Positions 8,661-16,632 of a stretch of 64,000 nt of DNA are shown one piece after another. The notes beneath the pieces are model-generated. The model had not been told where the DNA came from. It made no database searches and was given only the letters and a program-made list of their open reading frames with translations. Position 1 is the first letter of the stretch, and every line of letters starts with the position of its first letter. Both the position numbers and the translations under genes were made by a program. Source of the DNA: Alistipes sp. (GTDB lineage Bacteria > Bacteroidota > Bacteroidia > Bacteroidales > Rikenellaceae); contig JAFYRX010000004.1 of the NCBI GenBank assembly GCA_017546725.1, positions 62,001-126,000 of the forward strand, written 5' to 3'.

Positions 8661-10325
8661 ATGAAAAAATTATTTCTTTTGATTGCTACGGTTGCCTGCT
8701 TTGCGGGTAACACAGCAATGGCACAACGTGCCGACTACAACATTATCCCCCTGCCCAAGCAGGTGGAGGCCGATACTACGCAACACTTTACGTTGCAGTC
8801 GGGAATGGGTATCGCTTATGATGCCAATAACGAGGAGGTTGCCCGCAATGCTAAGTTCTTTAGCGAGTGGGTAGAGCAATCTACTGGCATCAAGTTGGCT
8901 CTTACTCCCAACGACAAGAAGGCCGTTATCCGTATGAGTCTGGGCTTTGCTTCAGATAAGAAACTCCCCGCAGGCGAGACTTTGACCGAGCAGCAGCAGG
9001 AGGCCTACAAAATCAATATCGACGGTAACGGTATCTTGGTAGAGGCTCGCAACCCCGTAGGTTTGTTCCGTGCAGCACAGACTTTGCGTAAGGCTATGCC
9101 TATCGTAAAGGGTAAGCAGGATGTAAAGGTTGAGATGCCTTATGCGAAGATTCAGGATGAGCCCCGTTTCATTTATCGCGGTACGTTGCTCGACTGTGGT
9201 CGTCATTTCTTTACTGTAGAGGTTATCAAGCAGATGCTCGATGTTATGGCTTTGCACGGTTGCAACCAGTTCCACTGGCACTTGACTGAGGACCAGGGCT
9301 GGCGTTTCGAGGTTAAGTCACTGCCTAACCTCGCTCTTCACGGCAGTGTTCGTCAGGAGACAGTTGTAGGTCCCAATGTTGGCATTTACGATGGTATTCC
9401 TTATGGCGGTTACTACACACAGGATGATTGCCGTGAAGTGGTACGCTATGCAGCAGAGCGCTATATCAACGTAGTGCCCGAGATTGACCTTCCTGGCCAT
9501 ATGCAGAGTGCATTGCACGTATATCCCAACTTGGGTTGTACAGGTGGCCCCTACCCCGTTAGAACCTATTGGGGCGTAAGTCGCGAGGTGTTGTGCGGTG
9601 GCAACCCCGAGACAATGACATTCCTCAAGACCGTATTGGGTGAGTTGTGCGACGTATTCCCCTCAAAGATTATCCACATCGGTGGAGACGAGTGTCCCAA
9701 GAACAGATGGAAGGAGTGCCCCAAATGTCAGGCAAAGATTAAGGAGTTGGGCTTGAAGGATGATGGTAAGCGTACCGCTGAAAATCAGTTGCAGTCACAC
9801 ATTAACAAGGAGATTGAGGCTTTCTTGGCCGAGCGTGGTCGCGATATCATCGGCTGGGACGAGATTCTCGAGGGTGGCTTGTCTGGTAAGTCAATTATTA
9901 TGTCTTGGCGTGGTACAAAGGGCGGTGTAGAGGCTGCAAAGCAGGGCCACCGCGTGATTATGAGCCCCAATGTTTATGGCTATATCGACCACCCGCAGTT
10001 GAAGGACGTGGCAAAGCAGCCCCGTACAACCGGAAGTTATATCGTATCTGCTAGCAAGATGTACTCATTCGAGCCTTTGATGAAGGAGGAGTTGAATGAC
10101 GAGCAGCAGGACTATATCCTCGGTGTTCAGGCCAACCTCTGGACCGAGCACGTTGCCTACCCCGAGCACTTGTTCTATCAGTTGTTGCCCCGCTTGGGTG
10201 CAATGAGTGAGGTGCAGTGGTGCAATCCCGAGCAGAAGGATTTCGAGGATTTCAAGGCCCGCCTTCCCCGCTTGAAGAAGTTGTACGACTTGCTTGGTGT
10301 TAAGTACTGCACAGGCATCGAGTAA
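8661..10325 (+). CDS. GH20 beta-N-acetylhexosaminidase (first copy)
   Basis: Exported exo-hexosaminidase of 554 residues (signal MKKLFLLIATVACFAGNTAMAQ) that removes terminal GlcNAc or GalNAc. An N-terminal GH20b-like domain (about 25-160) leads into the TIM barrel, marked by FHWHLTEDQGWRFEV and the catalytic pair in HIGGDECPKNRW (Asp343-Glu344), the pair used for substrate-assisted catalysis. WDEILEGGLSGKSIIMSWRG and LGVQANLWTEHV are further GH20 hallmarks. It starts 27 bp after the SUMF1/dihaem gene and ends at a strong terminator, so read-through from that cluster is possible. A second GH20 gene lies at 50649-52277. Confidence 0.95.
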   Translation: MKKLFLLIATVACFAGNTAMAQRADYNIIPLPKQVEADTTQHFTLQSGMGIAYDANNEEVARNAKFFSEWVEQSTGIKLALTPNDKKAVIRMSLGFASDKKLPAGETLTEQQQEAYKINIDGNGILVEARNPVGLFRAAQTLRKAMPIVKGKQDVKVEMPYAKIQDEPRFIYRGTLLDCGRHFFTVEVIKQMLDVMALHGCNQFHWHLTEDQGWRFEVKSLPNLALHGSVRQETVVGPNVGIYDGIPYGGYYTQDDCREVVRYAAERYINVVPEIDLPGHMQSALHVYPNLGCTGGPYPVRTYWGVSREVLCGGNPETMTFLKTVLGELCDVFPSKIIHIGGDECPKNRWKECPKCQAKIKELGLKDDGKRTAENQLQSHINKEIEAFLAERGRDIIGWDEILEGGLSGKSIIMSWRGTKGGVEAAKQGHRVIMSPNVYGYIDHPQLKDVAKQPRTTGSYIVSASKMYSFEPLMKEELNDEQQDYILGVQANLWTEHVAYPEHLFYQLLPRLGAMSEVQWCNPEQKDFEDFKARLPRLKKLYDLLGVKYCTGIE

Positions 10326-10344
10326 AGTATACAGCATATAGTAT

Positions 10345-10386
10345 AATAACCTGTATGGCCAATTGTGTCATACAGGTTATTTTTAT
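10345..10386. terminator. Bidirectional intrinsic terminator (GH20 / HIRAN)
   Basis: Perfect 13-bp stem AATAACCTGTATG (10345-10357) with CATACAGGTTATT (10369-10381), flanked by T-rich sequence on the plus side and A/T-rich sequence on the other. It lies between convergent genes and can serve both. Confidence 0.88.
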
Positions 10387-10392
10387 TACTTC

Positions 10393-10728
10393 TTACTGAT
10401 TGGCGTCATTAATAAATAGCACTACACCCAATTGCTTTTCAGGATGAGCATCCAGCGAAATGCGCTGTACTCGCAAATCAAAGATTTTAGAGTACCCTAA
10501 ATCCAAGAATTTTGCAATTAATTCATTCTCGCCACGTGGGACAAATCCCAATTTGTATTCATCATAATAGATGGCCACTGCGTTGGGGTCAAACCCATTC
10601 TCCCTTTCGCGCACTAATCTCAATTGTGTTCCAATCTTCAGTTTGGGAATAGCCATACAACCCTCCCAATAAGTAAAACCAGCAATAAAGAAATTGCTAA
10701 AATGTCTGTCAGTTGTCTTGTTTTCCAT
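10393..10728 (-). CDS. Stand-alone HIRAN-domain protein
   Basis: Small protein of 111 residues that is nearly all HIRAN domain: FFIAGFTYWEG, LKIGTQLRLVRERENGFDPN, AVAIYYDEYKLGFVPRGEN, then IAKFLDLGY. HIRAN domains recognise DNA ends or stalled forks (as in HLTF/Rad5) and also occur as single-domain bacterial proteins of unknown role. No helicase, nuclease or defence gene is adjacent; the neighbours are GH20 and tmRNA. A TAACTTTG -7 box lies 26 bp upstream of the start. The domain call is firm, the role is not known. Confidence 0.85.
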   Translation of the reverse strand: MENKTTDRHFSNFFIAGFTYWEGCMAIPKLKIGTQLRLVRERENGFDPNAVAIYYDEYKLGFVPRGENELIAKFLDLGYSKIFDLRVQRISLDAHPEKQLGVVLFINDANQ

Positions 10729-10753
10729 AATACCTTGATTTTAAGTTTCACTG

Positions 10754-10761
10754 CAAAGTTA
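10754..10761 (-). promoter_or_regulatory. -7 box TAACTTTG for the HIRAN gene
   Basis: The minus strand reads TAACTTTG, fitting TAnnTTTG, 26 bp before the start codon at 10728. No good TTTG is found at the expected distance upstream, so support is partial. Confidence 0.4.
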
Positions 10762-10868
10762 GAGCCCTAAAATGACAACTTTTGACACAAGATTACGCGC
10801 GTAGAAAAATTTTTCAATAAAATTATTCACTAAAGAAAAGCCGCTGATATTTGTCTGTTAATAGAAAG

Positions 10869-10892
10869 TCCTCCCCTACGGCAAGGGGAGGA
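10869..10892. repeat. GC-rich palindromic hairpin, REP-like
   Basis: TCCTCCCCT (10869-10877) and AGGGGAGGA (10884-10892) form a perfect 9-bp stem with a 6-nt loop, followed by TTTAGGTGGGG. It is much richer in G and C than its surroundings and does not have a terminator T-run. It resembles the palindromic intergenic repeats seen in many Bacteroidota genomes. Only one copy is seen in this window. Confidence 0.5.
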
Positions 10893-10919
10893 TTTAGGTG
10901 GGGTGTTCGAATAAAGACG

Positions 10920-10976
10920 TTTTGATAACGGAATCGACAGATTCCGATTAAGTCATCGTAAAGGTCCTTATCAAAA
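10920..10976. repeat. Nested inverted repeats beyond the tmRNA 3' end
   Basis: An outer repeat TTTTGATAA (10920-10928) and TTATCAAAA (10968-10976) encloses an inner hairpin GGAATC-GACA-GATTCC (10930-10945). The outer arm touches the 3' end of the tmRNA. It may form the tmRNA terminator/processing structure, or be a remnant of an element once inserted at ssrA. Confidence 0.5.
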
Positions 10977-10978
10977 AG

Positions 10979-11378
10979 TGGAGGTGGCGGGAGTCGAACC
11001 CGCGTCCAAACAAGGAGCCCGAATGCTTTCTACACGCTTATTCTGCGATTAATCCTCTTGCGCAGGATGGCCACAGACAGCCTAACCTTTTGCCGCAGTC
11101 TCTAAAATTTCGCACGCTAACCGAGACACATAACGCACTATCCCTTAAAAGATGATACCCCATATGAAAAACCACTAAAGGGCGCAATGGCCTTTCGGGA
11201 TACTCGTCTGCAGACCTCCTTGGGCCCGCGGATTAAGCCAATTTTCCTTGAAAATTAGGCAGCGAGTGCATAGCTATTATTGCCATTTGTAGTTTGAGTG
11301 TTGATATTTACGAGCCACCACACAATGCTCGACGTGCTTACAGACAAACTCTGCAAGTTGTCAAAACCGGTCACCCCC
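10979..11378 (-). ncRNA. ssrA: Transfer-messenger RNA (tmRNA)
   Basis: The RNA rescues stalled ribosomes. The 5' end GGGGGTGACC pairs with the 3' acceptor strand CACCTCC (10980-10986), one G-U pair allowed, and the T-arm GCGGGTTCGACTCCCGC is intact. The tag reading frame ends at the TAA at 11255-11257 and encodes a C-terminus NGNNSYALAA, the YALAA ending being typical of Bacteroidota tags. CCA is not encoded after the discriminator A. About 400 nt, usual for the family. A consensus promoter lies directly upstream. Confidence 0.95.
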
Positions 11379-11389
11379 GTTTGACACGA

Positions 11390-11420
11390 CAAAAATAGTC
11401 AATTTTCGCAAATCGACAAA
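11390..11420 (-). promoter_or_regulatory. Consensus promoter of tmRNA
   Basis: On the minus strand TTTG (11417-11420), 19-bp spacer, TATTTTTG (11390-11397), ending 11 nt before the mature tmRNA 5' end. It abuts the stop codon of the small membrane-protein gene (11422-11424). Confidence 0.8.
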
Positions 11421-11421
11421 A

Positions 11422-11568
11422 TTATCTATCCTTATTACGCAACGGGCAATTCTCGTCATCACAAGAGTTGCAACGAGGAGGTTGCGGGCGGCGCAAATAA
11501 CGCACTACCCTACCTATTAGCCACAGAGCCAACACAATGCCTAAAACGTAGACTATCACCTGTTGCAT
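11422..11568 (-). CDS. 48-residue Cys-rich single-pass membrane protein (FeoB-associated-like)
   Basis: Short gene encoding 48 residues: one N-terminal membrane segment (MQQVIVYVLGIVLALWLIG), a basic stretch (RVVRYLRR), then a Cys cluster CNSCDDENCPLRNK. This layout, one helix followed by C-x2-C-x5-C-P, matches the FeoB-associated Cys-rich membrane protein family that usually accompanies ferrous-iron transporters. No feoB or feoA is in the window. A -7 box lies about 21 bp upstream. Short length and one-family resemblance limit certainty. Confidence 0.7.
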   Translation of the reverse strand: MQQVIVYVLGIVLALWLIGRVVRYLRRPQPPRCNSCDDENCPLRNKDR

Positions 11569-11588
11569 AGAGCATAGTTAATTTTGTA

Positions 11589-11596
11589 CAAATATA
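11589..11596 (-). promoter_or_regulatory. -7 box TATATTTG for the small membrane protein
   Basis: The minus strand reads TATATTTG 20 bp before the start codon at 11568. A TTTG-like element at the standard spacing is not clear. Confidence 0.45.
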
Positions 11597-11691
11597 ACAA
11601 TTAAAGGACCAAAAATATGACTTTTTCGCTCCGAAATATGCGATTATGCGGCTAAATAGTTAAAAAACAGATATTTTTTCATTGAAAATTG

Positions 11692-11720
11692 TTTGGTTAT
11701 TAGAAAAATTCATATATTTG
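11692..11720 (+). promoter_or_regulatory. Promoter of the Hc1 histone-like gene
   Basis: TTTG at 11692-11695 and TATATTTG at 11713-11720, spacer 17 bp (21 bp if the TTG at 11689 is used). Predicted start near 11727, leader about 30 nt. Confidence 0.65.
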
Positions 11721-11757
11721 CACAGATAACGAACAAACCATTAAAAATAATACGATT

Positions 11758-11934
11758 ATGAAGAATTTGGTAGACCAGATTAATGCTCAGATTGAGTTGT
11801 TCTCTGTTAACGCTGCTGCGCAGGTAGAGAAGAATAACAAGGCTGCCGGCACACGTGCTCGCAAGGCTGCTTTGGAGTTGACTAAGCTCTTGAAGGAGTT
11901 CCGTAAGGTATCAGTTGAGGAGGCAAAGAAATAA
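11758..11934 (+). CDS. Histone H1-like nucleoid protein (Hc1 family), 58 residues
   Basis: Small gene encoding MKNLVDQINAQIELFSVNAA followed by a Lys/Arg-rich helix (NNKAAGTRARKAALELTKLL, KEFRKVSVEEAKK). Bacteroidales carry a conserved protein of this size and wording annotated as histone H1/Hc1, presumed to bind DNA non-specifically. It has its own promoter and is followed by a strong terminator, so it is monocistronic. Codon use (GCT, AAG, CGT, TTG) looks like that of highly expressed genes. Confidence 0.88.
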   Translation: MKNLVDQINAQIELFSVNAAAQVEKNNKAAGTRARKAALELTKLLKEFRKVSVEEAKK

Positions 11935-11960
11935 TTTCCCCACGATTACGGATTTAAGCA

Positions 11961-12010
11961 AAATAGGTTGTCCAACAAGTTAAGTTGAGACAACCTATTT
12001 TTATTTATTT
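11961..12010. terminator. Bidirectional intrinsic terminator (Hc1 / EptA-like)
   Basis: Perfect 12-bp stem AAATAGGTTGTC (11961-11972) and GACAACCTATTT (11989-12000), followed by TTATTTATTTT on the plus strand. It lies between convergent genes. Confidence 0.88.
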
Positions 12011-12021
12011 TAGGTTTTTAT

Positions 12022-13701
12022 CTAAGGCATCGACACACCCGCCATACGGAAAAGACTACGTTGCATAGCATCAATTCCTATATTTCTATCCAACGCCACC
12101 GCATTATTATGGTCATCTACATATAGTCGAGATGCCGCATCATCAAAATTGCTATTCAGCAACGACACATCATATTTAATATAAGGTGAGTTCAATGACG
12201 CTATATCGACCATAGTATGAAACACCGAATGTGTCGTTGCTGGAGCAAACGCATTATCACGAGCCGCATTCACCTTATCCAAAAATAAGTTGTAATATTG
12301 AGGAGAGAACCACGCCAATGCAGCAACGTGTGTCTGATAGTATGTTGTCTTTGGAGAAGAGTGCAGAAAATTACCACTCCCGTTATCCATCAAATCCTCA
12401 CCGTGGTCGGCACAATATAACATTGCACTACATACATTATTTTGACGACCGAGGGCCTCAATTACTTCATTTAGGAAATAATCGGTATAGAGTATTGAAT
12501 TATCGTACGCATTGCGTAACTGCGCAACATTCTTTTTCGTAATAGCAACATCATCATCGGGAGTATATCTTGCAAACTTGCGCGGATAGCGTTGTCTGTA
12601 ACTAAAGTGCGAACCATACGAGTGCAGTATAAACAGCAATCTTTGTGAAGGGTTATTTTTGATAGCATCTTCCATTACATTAACCAACACTTCATCATAT
12701 TGCTCAGTATCCATATATATCACTTTGTTGGCATCAGCCGCCAAAAAGTCAATCATTGCCCCTTGCGGAGATTGATTTGAAATGAAGTATGTATAGAATC
12801 CAGCCTCATTGAATATTGCGGGCAAGCCTTTGCGTTTATATAAAAGTTCGTGTTCATCTGCCGCAACCGATGACAACATCAACGGCACACTTTTATGAGT
12901 TGTATTACTTAACGTAGTGACTGCACGAAACATCACCACATCATCTCTTGCAGCCAATCGAGGGGTTGTCTTGCGCTTGTAACCATACAGTTGCCAATTT
13001 GCTGCACGCGAGGCCTCACCTATGACCAATACATATATTTCACGCTGCGGCACGGTCACATCACGACTGACATCGTAAACAAAGCCATTGGATGTTTCCT
13101 CAAAATTATTAATCTTTATCGCCTCCGATATGCTCAGGCCTAAATTATAGCACACATTTACAGGGAATACATCATCTCTCAAGATTCCCATTACACTACC
13201 CTTCCCTCCGATGAATATTGCGACTATACCCACCACAAGTGAGACAAAACCGGTTACGGCGAATCTTCGTCGCACCTTAGCCTTTAATTTCACTTTATGT
13301 TTAAGATGTACAGATGCTTTCCAGAGCAATGGTATATAAATCGCACATACGACTATAACAGACGGCACAATGTTACTCAACAACTCGTTCGCCTCACCTG
13401 CATTAGTTGTTATAAGATTAAGAAACATATCGGCAGCAATGACCGAATTACCAAACAGATAAAGCAATACAATCTGAAATGCACTCAAGAATACAAACAC
13501 ACCTGCGGCCCATACCATTCGCCCTGAGCGGGCTGACAACGATGTCCAAACGGAATATCCGCCAAGTGGTAATAAAATGCTTGACAATGTTACCCAAAAC
13601 GGATTTTTCTCCGTATAAGCCAACGCGATTACGGGCAACATCAATGTCACAACAAACACCACAGCAAGTGTTGTTGCATCATACTTTGATGTAATGGTCA
13701 T
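12022..13701 (-). CDS. Lipid A phosphoethanolamine transferase-like membrane enzyme (EptA family)
   Basis: Inner-membrane protein of 559 residues with five N-terminal membrane helices (about 10-170) and a periplasmic sulfatase-fold domain. Metal/catalytic motifs: VIGEASRAANWQLYGY (Glu229), the nucleophile Thr in TTLSNTTHKSVP (about 267), LHSYGSHFSYR and CADHGEDL. Family members move phosphoethanolamine from phosphatidylethanolamine to lipid A phosphate, which lowers sensitivity to cationic peptides; other acceptors are possible. It is last in a three-gene minus-strand unit, 3 bp after the Omp85-like gene. Confidence 0.88.
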   Translation of the reverse strand: MTITSKYDATTLAVVFVVTLMLPVIALAYTEKNPFWVTLSSILLPLGGYSVWTSLSARSGRMVWAAGVFVFLSAFQIVLLYLFGNSVIAADMFLNLITTNAGEANELLSNIVPSVIVVCAIYIPLLWKASVHLKHKVKLKAKVRRRFAVTGFVSLVVGIVAIFIGGKGSVMGILRDDVFPVNVCYNLGLSISEAIKINNFEETSNGFVYDVSRDVTVPQREIYVLVIGEASRAANWQLYGYKRKTTPRLAARDDVVMFRAVTTLSNTTHKSVPLMLSSVAADEHELLYKRKGLPAIFNEAGFYTYFISNQSPQGAMIDFLAADANKVIYMDTEQYDEVLVNVMEDAIKNNPSQRLLFILHSYGSHFSYRQRYPRKFARYTPDDDVAITKKNVAQLRNAYDNSILYTDYFLNEVIEALGRQNNVCSAMLYCADHGEDLMDNGSGNFLHSSPKTTYYQTHVAALAWFSPQYYNLFLDKVNAARDNAFAPATTHSVFHTMVDIASLNSPYIKYDVSLLNSNFDDAASRLYVDDHNNAVALDRNIGIDAMQRSLFRMAGVSMP

Positions 13702-13704
13702 TTC

Positions 13705-14931
13705 TTAAAATGCTTCGTTAATGTTTATTATCAACTCATTTGAGCGACGTCCAAATCCATAATCTACACGAAGCGAAGTTCCATCACCTAAAGCGACTCT
13801 TACGCCGAGTCCATAGTTGGGTAAAATATTTTTGAAATCAAATGTCTTGAACGAGGGAAATACCTTTGCCGCACCACCCCATACTGCACACCCTATCGGG
13901 CCATAAATATGCTGTCGCAACTCCACCTGTCCAGATAACATTTTGCGGTCTGAATAGCGACCATAATAATATCCTCGCATACGATTGCTGCCACCCACCG
14001 ACGGCCACATAATCCAGGGCGTTGCCGATGACCATAGGTTAGCATAGAGGTCCACAGCGACAACACCTCCCTGCCACAGAGATGAGTAATAATCGGCCAC
14101 AGCCTCAATATGCAACAAATTACTATCTATATTTGAAAATCGTTTCGGACGCATCTGTGTATGCAATGACAAATACACTCCATCTGTTGTATTGACCTTT
14201 GCATTACGTCTGTCATAGACCGCCATCAAGCCTACGCCAAAACTACTAAAAGAGTGATTCTTTTGATTTGCAGCCGCAAGATACTCCTCGCCTACGGCAT
14301 CAAACGATGTACCCTCGGCAAAATCATACTCAACCGTTCCACCTATCCATAATCCACGAACCAATTCACGCAGATATCTCACATCGGCATCAGTGGCTTT
14401 ATTAACATATTTTGTGCGAACATTGTTCAGTCCTGCATCATAGCCAAGTCCCCAAAATCTAACAGGCATAGAAGATGTAGAAACAGCATAGGTCAAGCGG
14501 TCTTTTCCGCGCGGCAAATAGGTATCTCCCGATAGATAGAATCCATAATATCCTGACAGAGATACATCCATCGTAAGCGATAATGCCGACATCGGAGTAG
14601 TTACATCCCCCACTGCAGTTGAGTACTCTCCAGCCAGGACACCCGTCAACGAAAAGTTAGTCTCCGCTGCATACCGTACACCCAATCGGCCCGTAGTGCG
14701 AAAATTTGTCGCAGGATTATCCTCAAACAATGGGCGACGCAGTCGCGTAGTCAAGCGTTGCCAGAACGTTGGTTGTGCCGCTAGTTGCAGATGGCGGCTA
14801 ACCGCTGTGTAGTCTATCGGGTCGTAGGTCGTTTTTGTTTGGCGCACGGTATCTTGCGACATTGCATCGGCACGTGCTACCACAGAAGCCGCTAGAGCCA
14901 CAAACAACAATATCACACCCTTACGCCACAT
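13705..14931 (-). CDS. Omp85/BamA-type outer-membrane barrel without POTRA domains
   Basis: Exported protein of 408 residues (signal MWRKGVILLFVALAASVVARADA). After a short linker the protein is all barrel; GGSNRMRGYYYGRYSDRKM matches the conserved R-G loop of Omp85 proteins, and it ends in strand-like LRVDYGFGRRSNELIININE. The length leaves no room for the periplasmic POTRA repeats of BamA or TamA, so it is a barrel-only surface-antigen protein. Middle gene of a unit between a YtfJ-like protein (11 bp) and the EptA-like enzyme (3 bp). The role may be linked to envelope lipid modification; this is inference from the operon. Confidence 0.8.
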   Translation of the reverse strand: MWRKGVILLFVALAASVVARADAMSQDTVRQTKTTYDPIDYTAVSRHLQLAAQPTFWQRLTTRLRRPLFEDNPATNFRTTGRLGVRYAAETNFSLTGVLAGEYSTAVGDVTTPMSALSLTMDVSLSGYYGFYLSGDTYLPRGKDRLTYAVSTSSMPVRFWGLGYDAGLNNVRTKYVNKATDADVRYLRELVRGLWIGGTVEYDFAEGTSFDAVGEEYLAAANQKNHSFSSFGVGLMAVYDRRNAKVNTTDGVYLSLHTQMRPKRFSNIDSNLLHIEAVADYYSSLWQGGVVAVDLYANLWSSATPWIMWPSVGGSNRMRGYYYGRYSDRKMLSGQVELRQHIYGPIGCAVWGGAAKVFPSFKTFDFKNILPNYGLGVRVALGDGTSLRVDYGFGRRSNELIININEAF

Positions 14932-14942
14932 ATCAGTTTGTA

Positions 14943-15494
14943 CTATCTATATTTATCTACGAACTTATAAAAATGCTCCTTCTCCTCTTCCGAGAACTCG
15001 CCTTTATGACAATATACCAACTCGCCCTCTTTTGTAACAATCATAATTATAAAGTAATTATTACAATCACCCAAGCCCCACTTTTCGGCTACTATACGTT
15101 TCGGGTCTGTTATAATCGTTGCGCCATTCTTCTCGGTACGTTTACGGCAAATTGCACGAATCACATTATCAGGTACGGGATACCACGAATCCTTCATATT
15201 TACAATGCCGAAACCATAAATATTGTCACCCGCTGCTCGCTTATTCTCCTCCATCTCAACCGTAAATTCGTGATTCTGGCGAGCCTTATCGGGGTCTACA
15301 TAAAATATTAGCAAATTCTTTTTGCCCCACATTGGCAAAGTCGAAGCCTCACCATACAAATCAATCAAATCCAAATCCGTCACCTTATGCGGCAGAGGTT
15401 GTGCCAAAGGTGATTGCTTCTTATTTTGTGCAGTGGCCGTTACACAAAAAGCCACCAATATTACCAATACAAATAAATACTTTTTCATACTCAT
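14943..15494 (-). CDS. YtfJ-like periplasmic thioredoxin-fold protein
   Basis: Exported protein of 183 residues; signal MKKYLFVLVILVAFCVTATAQ (a second ATG at 15488 is equally good). Residues about 40-180 follow a thioredoxin-like fold (LLIFYVDPDKARQN, YGFGIVNMKDSWYP, ITDPKRIVAEKWGL, IMIVTKEGELVYCHKGEFS), close to the YtfJ pattern. No CxxC is present, so redox catalysis by a disulfide pair is not supported. First gene of the three-gene envelope unit. Confidence 0.72.
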   Translation of the reverse strand: MSMKKYLFVLVILVAFCVTATAQNKKQSPLAQPLPHKVTDLDLIDLYGEASTLPMWGKKNLLIFYVDPDKARQNHEFTVEMEENKRAAGDNIYGFGIVNMKDSWYPVPDNVIRAICRKRTEKNGATIITDPKRIVAEKWGLGDCNNYFIIMIVTKEGELVYCHKGEFSEEEKEHFYKFVDKYR

Positions 15495-15585
15495 AAATAT
15501 ACATAGGTTGAAATTCGCAGTAAATTTACTAAAAAATCACCACTTACAACACTCACAACCCATTTAGGACTACTTTTTGCCCATT

Positions 15586-16014
15586 TCAACCATTTTTGCG
15601 CAACAAATTAGGTACATTGAAAGCATATTTGCCACCACCCGAGATAAGTAATGCGATATAAATGCCCATATATACAAAATTAAGTTTTGCCGTTGCAATA
15701 TCAGGTATTTCTGCAAGCAACGCTTCTGCAATCGACATAACTACGACTATCAACATCATTGCTGACGCAAAACGTGTAGCCACACCAAGCATTATCATTG
15801 CAGCAAACACACCCTCCAATATGGTAATTACAGCAAACGAAGTAGGAGCATCAAGTCCAAGTATATGATGATAAGTTAAGAGCAAATTATCATAATCCTG
15901 TAACTTCCCAATTATATGCAACAGCATCACTCCCCCGATGAATAACCTTAGGAAAAGTATCGCCGCATCGCTACGCTTGTTTTGTGTAGCCAAGATATTT
16001 TTTGTTGTTTTCAT
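15586..16014 (-). CDS. DoxX-family membrane protein
   Basis: Four-helix inner-membrane protein (about 142 residues from the ATG at 16014; an in-frame ATG at 16059 would add 15 residues with two Cys). Typical DoxX wording: AAILFLRLFIGGVMLLHIIG, then LEGVFAAMIMLGVATRFAS and LNFVYMGIYIALLISGGGKY. DoxX proteins are often tied to oxidoreductase or sulfur metabolism, but the reaction is undefined. It is divergent from the phosphatase gene. The shorter start is preferred since a near-consensus TATTTTTTG lies just upstream of it, inside the longer reading. Confidence 0.85.
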   Translation of the reverse strand: MKTTKNILATQNKRSDAAILFLRLFIGGVMLLHIIGKLQDYDNLLLTYHHILGLDAPTSFAVITILEGVFAAMIMLGVATRFASAMMLIVVVMSIAEALLAEIPDIATAKLNFVYMGIYIALLISGGGKYAFNVPNLLRKNG

Positions 16015-16059
16015 ACACTCTGCACAAACAAAAAATATTCCAACCTCACGCTTAGGCAT

Positions 16060-16090
16060 TTTGCCGTTTCACATTAATGTAATATCTTTG
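16060..16090 (+). promoter_or_regulatory. Consensus promoter of the LMW phosphatase gene
   Basis: TTTG at 16060-16063, 19-bp spacer, TATCTTTG at 16083-16090. Predicted start near 16097 and a leader of about 33 nt. Confidence 0.8.
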
Positions 16091-16129
16091 ACGAACGATA
16101 TTTTAAATTAGAACAATACACAATAACAT

Positions 16130-16603
16130 ATGAAAAACATCCTCTTCATTTGCCTCGGCAATATATGCAGGTCGGCTGCCGCCAATGGTATTATGGAACA
16201 ATTTGTCGAGCGCGAAGGCTTGCAGGATAAAATCAAGATTGATTCCGCTGGCACTTATGGCGGTCACGCAGGTGAACTACCCGACTCACGTATGCGTGCA
16301 GCAGCGGCTAACAGAGGATATTCCCTCACGCATCGTTCACGTAAGGTGCGCGAAGATGACTTTTACGATTTCGATATGTTGATTGTGATGGATGACAGCA
16401 ACTATGAGAATGTCTCTCGCATTGCTCCCGAGCGCAAATATCTCAACAAGGTCTATCGCTTTGTCGAGTTCTCTCGCAACCATCCACAATGGAGTTACGT
16501 TCCCGACCCCTACTACGAAGGTCGCGAAGGTTTTGAGTTAGTCCTCGACTTATTGGAGGATGGCTGTCAGACGTTACTCGATGAATTAAAAGCAGAATTG
16601 TAA
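16130..16603 (+). CDS. Low-molecular-weight protein tyrosine phosphatase
   Basis: Cytosolic phosphatase of 157 residues. The P-loop CLGNICRS begins at Cys8, with Arg14 binding the phosphate, and the general acid Asp lies in VPDPYYEG. SAGTYGGHAGELPDSRMRAAA and HRSRKVREDDFYDFDMLIVMD are standard for the family. Monocistronic, with its own consensus promoter. Bacterial relatives act on tyrosine kinases of polysaccharide export or on arsenate; no such partner is nearby, so the target is open. Confidence 0.92.
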   Translation: MKNILFICLGNICRSAAANGIMEQFVEREGLQDKIKIDSAGTYGGHAGELPDSRMRAAAANRGYSLTHRSRKVREDDFYDFDMLIVMDDSNYENVSRIAPERKYLNKVYRFVEFSRNHPQWSYVPDPYYEGREGFELVLDLLEDGCQTLLDELKAEL

Positions 16604-16632
16604 TAGCCTCCTCTGCCCAAAACACCACCTTA

